Positions 6,323 to 13,800 are shown, numbered from the stretch's first letter. The stretch is DNA of 14,997 bases from an uncultured Collinsella sp. (GCA_900547655.1 URHQ01000051.1:1-14997), one strand, 5' to 3'. The notes: generated from the sequence alone by a model not told the origin. Made by a program: numbers and translations.

Positions 6323-6787
6323 ATGGCAGATCAAAAGCCGGTTGTCGGGATCATCATGGGTTCCAAGTCCGATCTGGGCGTTATGGAAGGCTGCACCGCC
6401 GAGCTCGAGGCGCTTGGTGTGCCCTATGAGCTCGTCATTGCGAGCGCACACCGCACGCCGGCGAAGGTCCACGAGTGGGCCTCGACTGCTGCCGATCGCG
6501 GTATCAAAGTAATTATCGCCGCCGCCGGCAAGGCCGCTCACCTGGGTGGTGTCGTGGCTGCCTTTACGCCGCTGCCGGTTATCGGCGTGCCTATGAAGAC
6601 GAGTGACCTGGGCGGTATGGACTCGCTGCTGTCGATGGTGCAGATGCCTTCGGGCGTGCCCGTGGCCTGCGTTGCCATCAACGGCGCCAAGAACGCCGCC
6701 ATCTATGCCACGCAGATTCTGGGTGCTTGCGACCCCGAGTACCGCAAGGTTATCGAGAAAATGAAGCAGGAGATGGCCGACGCCTAA
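6323..6787 (+). CDS. purE: N5-carboxyaminoimidazole ribonucleotide mutase (PurE, class I)
   Basis: PurE moves the carboxyl group of N5-CAIR to carbon, giving CAIR in de novo purine synthesis; 154 residues, the normal size. GSKSD at residues 13-17, SAHRTP at 41-46 and AAHLGG at 71-76 correspond to the phosphate-binding and catalytic parts; His43 is the conserved active-site histidine. PVIGVPMKT and DSLLSMVQMPSGVPV follow the class I pattern. The usual AHLPG is AHLGG here, which I take as lineage variation. An in-frame TTG at 6317 was rejected in favour of ATG 6323, which follows CAGGAGGT at 6307-6314. A class I enzyme normally needs PurK, and no purK is in the window. A sortase gene follows after 36 bases with no terminator. 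Confidence 0.95.
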   Translation: MADQKPVVGIIMGSKSDLGVMEGCTAELEALGVPYELVIASAHRTPAKVHEWASTAADRGIKVIIAAAGKAAHLGGVVAAFTPLPVIGVPMKTSDLGGMDSLLSMVQMPSGVPVACVAINGAKNAAIYATQILGACDPEYRKVIEKMKQEMADA

Positions 6788-6823
6788 GCGGCTTGCCATT
6801 CCGCTGTAATCATAGGGAGAGTC

Positions 6824-7828
6824 ATGTCCGACTATCAGGGAAAACGTTTCTCGGCTTCTCAGATCCCCGATCCATCCAAGGCGGGATCGGCCCGCTCCAT
6901 GCAGCAGGGTCGGGCATCCTCTCCTCAACAGGCTCGTGCGCCGCGCCCCGTAACGCCGACGTCCCATCGCCGTCAGGATACGCCGGCTGCGTATCGCCCC
7001 TCGTCATATGGCACGGCAAAGAAGCAGACCCGGACGACGAGGCAACCGAGCGGCGCTCCGTCCAGCTACACCGAGCCGCCGCGCAAGAAACGCCGCTCCA
7101 TCATCCCCATTCTGCTCATCATCGTGGGCATCGGTCTGATTGTCGCCGCCGCCGCCATCTTTATCAATGCTCAGATTGGCTATAAGCAGGCGAGCGATTC
7201 ATACCAGAAAATCGAGAAGCAATATGTAAGCGATAAGGACGCTAGCGGCGTGCCGATTATCGACTTCGATGCGCTTGCTCAGACAAACCCCGAGATTGTG
7301 GGTTGGATTTACGTGCCGGGAACCAACATCAACTATCCCGTGGTGCAGACCAACAACAACTCCAAATACCTCAACACGCTGTTCGACGGTACGGCCAATG
7401 CGTCCGGGGCCATTTTCCTGGATAGCGATGACACCGCGCCGGGAATGGTTGACCAGCAGACCACGATCTACGGCCACCACATGAATGACGGGTCGATGTT
7501 CAACGTGATTTCGGACACCACCGACCAAGCGACATTCGATAGCATCGAGTACGTGTATTACATCACGCGCGATGCAACGTATAAGCTGCGACCGCTGGCG
7601 ACCAAGGTCGTCGAGGACACGTATGCCAAGGCGCGCACGCCCAACTTTGAAGGCGATGACGGACTGAAGAGCTATCTGTCCGAGATGCTCGACGGTGCTT
7701 CTGCCGTGGCGAGCGACGCCACCGAGCGTGCCGCTTCGGCAACCAAGGTCGTAACGCTTGTGACCTGCCGTTCGCTGTCATTTAGCAATACGCGCGCCGT
7801 CATGGTGCTCACGCCGGTCGAGGAATAA
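6824..7828 (+). CDS. srtB: Class B sortase with a long basic cytoplasmic N-terminus
   Basis: Membrane-anchored transpeptidase that attaches sorting-signal proteins to the cell wall or builds pili; 334 residues. Residues 1-92 are rich in Ser, Pro, Gln and Arg and probably disordered in the cytoplasm. RKKRR (88-91) precedes one membrane helix at about 93-114. The extracellular sortase domain has IVGWIYVPGTNINYPVVQ (158-175), then TIYGHHM (214-220) with the catalytic His218. VTLVTC (310-315) gives Cys315, and SFSNTRAV (319-326) gives Arg324, so the triad is complete. The start has GGGAGAG about five bases upstream. It lies 36 bases after purE and 53 bases before the MoaE-like gene, so the three are probably co-transcribed. 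No LPxTG- or NPQTN-type substrate is visible in the window, so the target is unknown. Confidence 0.9.
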   Translation: MSDYQGKRFSASQIPDPSKAGSARSMQQGRASSPQQARAPRPVTPTSHRRQDTPAAYRPSSYGTAKKQTRTTRQPSGAPSSYTEPPRKKRRSIIPILLIIVGIGLIVAAAAIFINAQIGYKQASDSYQKIEKQYVSDKDASGVPIIDFDALAQTNPEIVGWIYVPGTNINYPVVQTNNNSKYLNTLFDGTANASGAIFLDSDDTAPGMVDQQTTIYGHHMNDGSMFNVISDTTDQATFDSIEYVYYITRDATYKLRPLATKVVEDTYAKARTPNFEGDDGLKSYLSEMLDGASAVASDATERAASATKVVTLVTCRSLSFSNTRAVMVLTPVEE

Positions 7829-7881
7829 AGTGTCCGGGCCCCGTCCCAAAAAGACTACCCTGGAAATCAAAAGGAGAAATG

Positions 7882-8298
7882 ATGCTTGAAAGTGGCAAAT
7901 CGATGCCTTCGGTTGATGCTTGGCTGCGCGAAGCCAAGGCCGATGTTTCGGCGGCTGATTGTGGGATGTACCTGACACACAACGGCGTGGTGCGTGCGAC
8001 GCCTAAGTCCGAGGTGCGTGGGGTCGAGACAGATGGTGTGGCGCCTGGACATAAGGTGGGCGGCATGGTGTTCGGCTTCGATGCCGATAAGGTGCAGGCC
8101 GCTATCGAGGCGACGCGCACGATGCCGGGTATCGGCTATGTGCGTGTGTGGCTGGCGAGTGGCGAGCTTACCGTGGGCGACGACATCATGCTCGTGCTCA
8201 TTGGCGGGGACATTCGCCCGCATGTCGTCGATGCGCTGCAGGCGCTCGTCGGTACCATCAAAAATGAGTGTGTGAGCGAGGTCGAGCGCGAGGCGTAA
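7882..8298 (+). CDS. Divergent MoaE-like (molybdopterin synthase large subunit family) protein
   Basis: MoaE, with MoaD, adds sulfur to precursor Z in molybdenum cofactor synthesis. This 138-residue protein shows the outline of the family: HNGVVRAT (33-40), IGYVRVWLASGELTVGDDIM (84-103) and IRPHVVDALQALVGTIK (111-127). By hand alignment to E. coli MoaE as I remember it, Arg38 and Lys127 are kept, but the second catalytic lysine is replaced by Val134 and the HR pair reads IR. No MoaD or other cofactor gene is nearby. Activity is therefore doubtful, and a repurposed role is possible. Two adjacent ATGs exist; 7882 sits five bases after AGGAG (7872-7876), while 7879 would be too close. It is the last gene before the terminator at 8322-8364. 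Confidence 0.7.
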   Translation: MLESGKSMPSVDAWLREAKADVSAADCGMYLTHNGVVRATPKSEVRGVETDGVAPGHKVGGMVFGFDADKVQAAIEATRTMPGIGYVRVWLASGELTVGDDIMLVLIGGDIRPHVVDALQALVGTIKNECVSEVEREA

Positions 8299-8321
8299 GG
8301 CCGGCAGCAGCACTCGCCAAC

Positions 8322-8364
8322 AAAAAGCCCGCTGGCAGTTCAATCAGTCTGCCAGTGGGCTTTT
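8322..8364. terminator. Bidirectional rho-independent terminator between convergent genes
   Basis: A 13-bp stem with one G-U pair (AGCCCGCTGGCAG 8326-8338, CTGCCAGTGGGCT 8349-8361) is flanked by AAAAA at 8322-8326 and TTTT at 8361-8364. It therefore has a T-run on either strand. It serves the purE-sortase-MoaE-like unit on + and the CmpB-like gene on -. Confidence 0.92.
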
Positions 8365-8397
8365 CTGTGCGTTGAAAAATCTCGGCATTGCGTGGCG

Positions 8398-9627
8398 CTA
8401 CACGCGCGTCGCATCCTTGGGGCTCATGGTCATGCTCTGGAAGCGATTTTCCATGTATTCATTATCGAAATACTTGCCGTAGAACTGCGCGACGGGAATA
8501 TCCGGCTCCGTGCCGTTGACGCGCTGGTACCAGTAGTCGAGCGACTGCAGCGTCATGACGCCGTCGACCAGCATAATGACGGTAAAGATGACGGTAGCCG
8601 AGTAGCGGCTCTTCCACGGAATCATGTTGATGAGCTTGAGCAGCCTCGGCAGCAGCAACTTGATCCAGATAAGGCCACCCAGGCCCCACAGGCAGGCAAA
8701 GCCCGTGCAGGTGCGTCCGCCCGTAAGGACGGCGAGTGGGTCGGGCATGCCGAACAGCTTCATGTGCGAGTAGCTCCACGAGACCACGCCAAATGAGGTC
8801 TGCATAAACCAGCCTACAAACACCTCGAAAGCGCCGCCGATCAGGGCACTTACCAGGAAAATGATCAGAGGATTCTTTTTATAGAAGCGGTTGAGCGCCA
8901 TGGTCATGAGCACCGCGCCAAATCCGTAGATGGGGCTAAAGGGGCCAAATAGCATACCGGCCCGGTCCTGATAGACGCCGGGATCGACGACGACCATATG
9001 CCAGACTTCCTCGAGAATGAGACCTAACACGCTGCAGACGAAGAATACCCAGAACAGGTTGAAGTAGTTGAGCTTGATGTAGCCCTCGCCGGTTTCGTCG
9101 CGGCCGAGCATCCCCTCGGCGGCGGCATCGCGGTCGAGCATCTCTTGCAGACGGCGCTGCAGTTCGCGCTCCTGGCGTAGCGTGGGGTCGACGGTGGCCG
9201 ACAGCGCAATGAGGATGCCGAGCTGGATGGCGGGGCGCAACAAGAACGGCCCGATACCCTGGAGCATCACGTCGACCAAAAGCTCAACGACGGTAAATGC
9301 GATAAGGATATAGGACAGGCGCGCGGCGTTGCGGCGCTGGTTCTTGATGAGGTCTAGGCCGAAGATGATTAAGATGACCGCGCTCGCCGCCGAGAGCATG
9401 ATGCCGGCGACGATAAGGCCGATCGCGACGAGCGTGTTGTCGCCGAGCTTGGCGGCGGCGTTGCCGTTGATGAGTGCGGTGATGACCTGCCACATAAAGG
9501 CGCCGACCGACGGGAGCGTACCAACACCGGACAGGATGCACAGGACGGCATACACCTTAATGATGAGGGGGATCTTCTTGACCTCCGTGGCGCTGGGGAC
9601 GCTGGGGTCGAGTTCGTTTCGATCCAT
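8398..9627 (-). CDS. Putative ABC-transporter-type membrane protein, CmpB family (PF06541-like)
   Basis: Integral membrane protein of 409 residues with no ATP-binding motif. The N-terminal half has membrane segments at about 20-42, 66-90, 103-122 and 127-144, followed by a charged linker (148-182: RQERELQRRLQEMLDRDAA). The C-terminal half (about 188-390) carries the conserved core of the CmpB or type-IV ABC permease-like family, RAGMLFGPFSPIYGFGA (222-238), with helices at 188-207, 232-246, 252-275, 308-328 and 343-360. The family is named as an ABC permease, but its function is essentially unknown. The start at 9627 is preceded by GAGAAAGG on the minus strand. It is transcribed alone, divergent from purF over 297 bases and convergent with the MoaE-like gene. 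Confidence 0.8.
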   Translation of the reverse strand: MDRNELDPSVPSATEVKKIPLIIKVYAVLCILSGVGTLPSVGAFMWQVITALINGNAAAKLGDNTLVAIGLIVAGIMLSAASAVILIIFGLDLIKNQRRNAARLSYILIAFTVVELLVDVMLQGIGPFLLRPAIQLGILIALSATVDPTLRQERELQRRLQEMLDRDAAAEGMLGRDETGEGYIKLNYFNLFWVFFVCSVLGLILEEVWHMVVVDPGVYQDRAGMLFGPFSPIYGFGAVLMTMALNRFYKKNPLIIFLVSALIGGAFEVFVGWFMQTSFGVVSWSYSHMKLFGMPDPLAVLTGGRTCTGFACLWGLGGLIWIKLLLPRLLKLINMIPWKSRYSATVIFTVIMLVDGVMTLQSLDYWYQRVNGTEPDIPVAQFYGKYFDNEYMENRFQSMTMSPKDATRV

Positions 9628-9877
9628 ACAGAACCTTTCTCGCTTTGTTGTAGGTTACAAGGATACGCCGCCGACCTGCTAAAAGACAGGACGAATGGCC
9701 CAATTGCAGCAATGTAGGCCCTAACGGTGGACGAGACGCGCCGCGACGGAGGCATACGGGATCGTTGGTCTCGAGCATAGGTTTCCCAATAAAATGTTTG
9801 GCTGCAAAACGGATTATAAGCTCGGTGGGCTTTTAAAAAGCGCTGCTCATGCGCGGGAGTGCTTGTCTTGCCGTGCG

Positions 9878-9883
9878 TATAAT
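9878..9883 (+). promoter_or_regulatory. Candidate -10 box of the purF promoter
   Basis: A perfect TATAAT at 9878-9883 lies 41 bases before the purF ATG. The hexamer 17 bp upstream (GGGAGT) is not a good -35, so the promoter may need an activator or be weak. The rest of the 297-base divergent interval (9628-9924) holds no gene, only a 6-bp AAGCTC/GGGCTT hairpin near 9818-9832. I see no purine riboswitch. Confidence 0.5.
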
Positions 9884-9924
9884 AGGGCAGGTAACGCCAA
9901 ATAACGAGGCTCTGAGGGGATACC

Positions 9925-11595
9925 ATGTCTCAAGAAACCATCCGCGCGGCCGAGCGTGCCGCGGGACAGGTGACGACCATGTCGACGTATGATCCGGACT
10001 CCGACCAGCTGCATGAGGAATGCGGCATTTTTGGTGTGTGGGCACCCGATCGCGATGTGGCTCGACTGACGTACTTTGGTCTGCGCGCGCTGCAGCATCG
10101 CGGCCAGGAATCGGCGGGAATCGCCGTGGGCGATGGCGGCACGGTTATGGTTCGTAAAGACCTGGGACTGCTCGATCGCGTGTTCTCCAACGCTGACCTG
10201 TCGACGCTCTCCGGCCAGCTGGCCGTGGGCCACGTGCGCTATGGCACCGCCGGCGCCAAGAGCTGGGAAGCCTCGCAGCCGCACCTCTCTACCATCAATA
10301 GCGTCATCATCGCGCTTGCTCACAACGGCACTCTGGTCAACACCGACGAGCTGCGCCGTCAGCTGATCGAGCTGGGCGTGCCGTTCCTCTCCAATTCGGA
10401 TTCCGAGGTCGCGACCAAGCTTATCGGCTACTTTACCCAGCGTACGGGCCATCTGCGCGAGGGCATTCGCAAGACCATGGAGCTCGTGCGCGGCGGCTAC
10501 GCCATGACACTCATCAACGAGCAGGCGCTCTACGCCTTCCGCGATCCACATGGCATTCGTCCGATGGTGCTGGGCAAGCTCGTGGACGAGGGCCTGGACC
10601 AGGCCGACGCCGCTTCTGTTTCGCAGCTGCCCTCGCAAGACGATGCCTCGACGGTCGACTCGGCCGTCCATGTTACGCACGCTGGCGGCTGGGTCGTTGC
10701 CTCCGAGACGTGCGCACTCGATATCGTGGGCGCCGAGTACGTCCGCGACGTCCGCCCCGGCGAGATCTTGCGCATCAGCGCCGAGGGCCTGGTGTCCGAG
10801 CAGGGCGTGCCTGCAGCCGAAGAGCCCGCAAACTGCATCTTTGAGCAGGTCTACTTTGCCCGCCCCGACTCCATCATGAACGGCAAGAGCGTCTACGCCT
10901 GCCGTTACGACATGGGTCGTCAGCTGGCACACGAGGAGCCCGTCGAGGCCGACCTGGTCATCGGCGTGCCCGACTCCGGCCTGCCGCCTGCGGAGGGCTA
11001 TTCGCACGAGAGCGGCATTCCCTTTGGCGAGGGCCTCATCAAGAATCGCTATGTGGGCCGTACGTTTATCGAGCCCACGCAAGAGCTGCGCGCCATGGGC
11101 GTGCGCATGAAGCTCAACCCGCTGCGTGACAACATCGAGGGCAAGCGCCTGGTCGTCATCGACGACTCCATCGTCCGCGGCACCACCATGGTGCAGCTCG
11201 TCAAGATGCTGCGCAACGCCGGTGCCAAGGAGATTCACATCCGCATCAACTCGCCCGAGGTCATCTGGCCGTGCTTCTACGGTATCGATACCGACGTGCA
11301 GTCGCAGCTTATCAGCGCCAACAAGACGGTCGATGAGATCTGCGAGTACATCGGCGCTGATTCGCTGGCCTTCCTTTCGGTCGAGGGCCTGCTGAAGGTC
11401 ATGCCCAAGGGCGGTTACTGCGATGCGTGCTTTACCGGACGCTACCCCGTGGCGATTCCCGAGAGCTTTGGCCGCGACAAGTTCATGGAGGGCTTTAAGC
11501 CCCGCAACCTGGACAAGCCGCTTCACTTTGACGACGACGCCGTGGTCGAGAAATATGACGACCGCAGCTGGGAAGAGGAACACGGCGAGGCCTAA
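9925..11595 (+). CDS. purF: Amidophosphoribosyltransferase (glutamine PRPP amidotransferase), Fe-S type
   Basis: First committed step of purine synthesis: PRPP plus glutamine gives phosphoribosylamine. The protein has 556 residues, longer than the ~476 of B. subtilis. The N-terminal Ntn glutaminase begins at Cys33 in EECGIFGV; the first 32 residues would be a propeptide removed to expose Cys33, as in B. subtilis PurF, where it has 11 residues. RYGT (105-108) and HNG (133-135) belong to the glutamine site. The phosphoribosyltransferase loop VIDDSIVRGTT is at 411-421. Cys304, Cys450, Cys499 and Cys502 (YCDACFTG) match the four [4Fe-4S] ligands. An extra ~30-residue segment lies at about 220-250. 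The start follows GAGGGGA at 9914-9920. A second ATG at 9979 (residue 19) has a weaker site and would give a 14-residue propeptide. Confidence 0.95.
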   Translation: MSQETIRAAERAAGQVTTMSTYDPDSDQLHEECGIFGVWAPDRDVARLTYFGLRALQHRGQESAGIAVGDGGTVMVRKDLGLLDRVFSNADLSTLSGQLAVGHVRYGTAGAKSWEASQPHLSTINSVIIALAHNGTLVNTDELRRQLIELGVPFLSNSDSEVATKLIGYFTQRTGHLREGIRKTMELVRGGYAMTLINEQALYAFRDPHGIRPMVLGKLVDEGLDQADAASVSQLPSQDDASTVDSAVHVTHAGGWVVASETCALDIVGAEYVRDVRPGEILRISAEGLVSEQGVPAAEEPANCIFEQVYFARPDSIMNGKSVYACRYDMGRQLAHEEPVEADLVIGVPDSGLPPAEGYSHESGIPFGEGLIKNRYVGRTFIEPTQELRAMGVRMKLNPLRDNIEGKRLVVIDDSIVRGTTMVQLVKMLRNAGAKEIHIRINSPEVIWPCFYGIDTDVQSQLISANKTVDEICEYIGADSLAFLSVEGLLKVMPKGGYCDACFTGRYPVAIPESFGRDKFMEGFKPRNLDKPLHFDDDAVVEKYDDRSWEEEHGEA

Positions 11596-11657
11596 AGCCT
11601 GCCATGTGGGGACAGGTTTATTTTGGTAGGTTTTACCTGCTGTTTTGTTGATATGAC

Positions 11658-11732
11658 GGCGCGTGCTGTTATGGCGTGCGCCGAAATGAACGCAACTATG
11701 AGCACCGTTTGGCGCCTGTGCGGCGCCACGGT
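11658..11732 (+). promoter_or_regulatory. Structured purF-purM spacer with two hairpins
   Basis: In the 157-base gap between purF and purM two stems can be drawn. The first is GGCGCGTGCT (11658-11667) with GGCGTGCGCC (11673-11682), 10 pairs including G-U and a 5-base loop. The second is ACCGT plus GGCGCC (11704-11716) with GGCGCC plus ACGGT (11722-11732), with a two-base bulge and a TGTGC loop. The second ends a few bases before the purM ribosome binding site. Neither has a T-run, so they are not intrinsic terminators. mRNA processing or control of purM translation is possible but not shown. Confidence 0.45.
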
Positions 11733-11752
11733 AGTGGGAGAGGAAGGCTCAG

Positions 11753-12856
11753 ATGAGCGACAGCAAGCATGTGACGTACGAGGACGCCGGCGTCGATACC
11801 GCCGAGGGCGGCCGCGCCGTCGACGCTATTAAGCAGATGGTCAAGGACACCAACCGCCCCGAGGTTATCGGCGGCATCGGTGGCTTTGGTGGCCTGTTCT
11901 CGGCCGCCTCGCTTAAGGATATGGAAGACCCGATCCTGATCAGCGGCACCGACGGCGTGGGCACCAAGCTCGTGCTCGCCCAGATCATGGACCGTCACGA
12001 GACGGTGGGCCAGGACCTGGTCGCCATGTGCGTCAATGACATTTTGGCTTCGGGCGCCGAGCCGCTGTTCTTCCTGGATTACGTTGCCATCGGCCACATT
12101 GAGGCCGAGCACATGGCAAAGATCATCAAGGGCGTGGCCGACGGCTGCAAGCTCGCGGGCTGCGCGCTCGTGGGCGGCGAGATGGCCGAGCACCCGGGTG
12201 TCATGGCCCCCGCCGATTACGACCTCGCTGGCTTTACCGTGGGCGTCGTCGACCGTCCCAAGATGCTCGACCCCGCGAACGTTCGCCCCGGCGATGTGAT
12301 CCTGGGCCTGCCCTCCACCGGTGTGCACTCCAACGGATACTCACTCGTGCGTAAGGTCATCGGCGTTGACGGCATCAAGCCGGGTACGCCCGAGGCCGCC
12401 GCTAAGGCCGAGGAGCTGAGTCGCCCGCTCGAGGAGCTCGGCGGCGCATCGCTGGCAGACGCTCTGCTGGCCCCTACGCGCATCTATGTCAAGCCGATCC
12501 TTGAGCTGCTGCGCGGTGGCGCTCCGGTGCACGCGATTGCCCATATCACCGGCGGCGGCATCACCGAGAACCTTAACCGCGCGTTGGCCGACGACGTCGA
12601 CGCCGTGGTCACCCGCAATGGCGCCGAGATGGGCTGGGACGTTCCGCCCGTCATCACCTATGTGTCGCGCCAGGCCGAGCTTGCGCCCAACGAGGCATGC
12701 AAGACCTTCAACATGGGCGTCGGCCTGTGCCTGATTGTCGCCCCCGAGGACGAGGCCGCGGTAACCGATGCCCTGGTCGCGTTGGGCGAGAAGCCGTTCC
12801 GCGTGGGCGAGTGCGTCGAGGGCTCCGGTAAGGTCGTGTACTCCGATGAGCGCTAA
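11753..12856 (+). CDS. purM: Phosphoribosylformylglycinamidine cyclo-ligase (AIR synthetase)
   Basis: PurM closes the imidazole ring of FGAM with ATP, giving aminoimidazole ribotide, step 5 of purine synthesis. The length of 367 residues is slightly above the ~345 of E. coli. Family motifs appear in order: IGGFGGLF (42-49), SGTDGVGTKL (64-73, nucleotide binding), CVNDIL (93-98), GGEMAEHPG (141-149), GLPSTGVHSNGYSLVRKV and, near the end, HITGGGITENL. AGGAAGG a few bases upstream supports the ATG at 11753. Its 3' end overlaps purN by 11 bases, so the two are probably translationally coupled, whereas purF is 157 bases upstream. Confidence 0.95.
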   Translation: MSDSKHVTYEDAGVDTAEGGRAVDAIKQMVKDTNRPEVIGGIGGFGGLFSAASLKDMEDPILISGTDGVGTKLVLAQIMDRHETVGQDLVAMCVNDILASGAEPLFFLDYVAIGHIEAEHMAKIIKGVADGCKLAGCALVGGEMAEHPGVMAPADYDLAGFTVGVVDRPKMLDPANVRPGDVILGLPSTGVHSNGYSLVRKVIGVDGIKPGTPEAAAKAEELSRPLEELGGASLADALLAPTRIYVKPILELLRGGAPVHAIAHITGGGITENLNRALADDVDAVVTRNGAEMGWDVPPVITYVSRQAELAPNEACKTFNMGVGLCLIVAPEDEAAVTDALVALGEKPFRVGECVEGSGKVVYSDER

Positions 12857-13544
12857 CGAGCAGATGACTGCCGCCGAGGGCCTGGGTCTTGCGCCCTATA
12901 CCCGTCCGACCGGCACTGATACCGCCGAGCCGCTCAAGATCGGCGTGCTCATCAGCGGTTCGGGTACCAACCTACAGGCGTTGATCGACCTGATCGCCGC
13001 CGGCAAACTCAACGCCTCGATTGAGCTCGTGGTGTCGAGCCGTCCTTCGGCCAAGGGCCTGCAGCGTGCCGAGCGCGCGGGCATCCAGACGCTGACGCTT
13101 TCCAAGGACGTCTACGCCGACCCTATCGCCGCCGACGAGATTATTGCGCACGAGCTGCTCGAGCGCGGCTGCGAGTATGTGGTCATGGCCGGTTACATGC
13201 GCATGGTGCACACGCCGCTACTGGCGGCGTTTCCCAATCGTGTGGTCAACCTGCACCCGGCCCTGCTGCCGAGCTTTACCGGTGCCCACGCGATCGACGA
13301 TGCCTTTACGCGCGGCGTCAAGGTGACCGGTGTGACCGTGCATTTTGCCAACGAGATCTACGACAACGGTCCCATCATCGCCCAGCGCGCGCTGGCTGTT
13401 GAGGAGGGCTGGGACGTCGACACGCTCGAGGAGCACATCCACGCGATTGAGCACGTGTTGTATCCCGAGGTTGTGCAGATGCTCGCCGACGGTCGCATCC
13501 ACGTGCTGGAGAGTGGCAAGGTGGCAGTTGACCCGACGCGCTAG
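12846..13544 (+). CDS. purN: Phosphoribosylglycinamide formyltransferase (GAR transformylase 1)
   Basis: PurN transfers the formyl group of 10-formyl-tetrahydrofolate to GAR, giving FGAR, step 3 of purine synthesis. It has 232 residues; about 30 extra residues precede the conserved start LKIGVLISGSGTNLQALID (30-48). The catalytic motif VVNLHPALLPSF (133-144) supplies Asn135 and His137, and YDNGPIIAQ (172-180) supplies the conserved Asp173. VMAGYMRMV is at 113-121. I chose ATG 12846, which overlaps the purM stop. The ATG at 12864 is also possible and would remove six residues. An upstream in-frame start at 12768 lies inside purM and encodes unrelated sequence. A strong terminator follows after 14 bases. 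Confidence 0.94.
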   Translation: MSANEQMTAAEGLGLAPYTRPTGTDTAEPLKIGVLISGSGTNLQALIDLIAAGKLNASIELVVSSRPSAKGLQRAERAGIQTLTLSKDVYADPIAADEIIAHELLERGCEYVVMAGYMRMVHTPLLAAFPNRVVNLHPALLPSFTGAHAIDDAFTRGVKVTGVTVHFANEIYDNGPIIAQRALAVEEGWDVDTLEEHIHAIEHVLYPEVVQMLADGRIHVLESGKVAVDPTR

Positions 13545-13558
13545 TCGTTGGTTTGTGT

Positions 13559-13598
13559 TGGCGGTTAAGCGTCGGAGGTACGCTTAACCGCCATTTTT
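13559..13598 (+). terminator. Rho-independent terminator of the purF-purM-purN block
   Basis: A perfect 14-bp stem (TGGCGGTTAAGCGT 13559-13572, ACGCTTAACCGCCA 13580-13593) has a 7-base loop and is followed by TTTTT at 13594-13598, 14 bases after the purN stop. Confidence 0.93.
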
Positions 13599-13785
13599 AT
13601 GCATTGCGATCTACGTTGTTTGAGGCAAACGATTGCCACAGCTTGATGTTCATAGTCCAATTGCTTCGCCAAGAGACGCAATCCGGCAAGAGATTAATTT
13701 AGCCTAATAGAGCCATTTGCTCTTCTTTATGCTCGGGATACGTCGGACCATAATCAAATGATAATGCGCTAAATAATCTTATGGG

Positions 13786-13800
13786 GATAATCAAATTATC
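13786..13800. promoter_or_regulatory. Small dyad upstream of the lipoprotein gene
   Basis: GATAAT (13786-13791) and ATTATC (13795-13800) form a perfect 6-bp inverted repeat with a CAA spacer, 33 bases before the lipoprotein ATG. The GATAAT could double as a -10 element. This is the only structure I see in the AT-rich 13599-13832 stretch apart from a possible minus-strand gene relic near 13597-13653. Confidence 0.3.

Noticed and set aside
6200..6967. A 255-codon minus-strand frame opposite purE and the sortase start
   Set aside because: It spans two real genes and their gap. Its His/Arg/Gly-rich translation shows no domain.
7867..8343. A 158-codon minus-strand frame opposite the MoaE-like gene
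   Set aside because: It would start inside the bidirectional terminator and has no recognisable motif. The plus-strand frame has a good ribosome binding site and family similarity.
8392..8796. Plus-strand frame opposite the CmpB-like gene
   Set aside because: It is antisense to the conserved C-terminal half of that gene, has no ribosome binding site and its composition is shadow-like.
9847..11583. A 578-codon open frame on the minus strand opposite purF
   Set aside because: It lies almost wholly antisense to purF, whose catalytic and Fe-S motifs are intact. Its translation is low-complexity (His, Asp, Val, Ala, Leu) as expected from reading GC-biased codons backwards, and it has no family motif.
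11696..12328. A 210-codon minus-strand frame opposite purM
   Set aside because: It is antisense to motifs of purM, has no ribosome binding site of note and has composition typical of a GC shadow frame.
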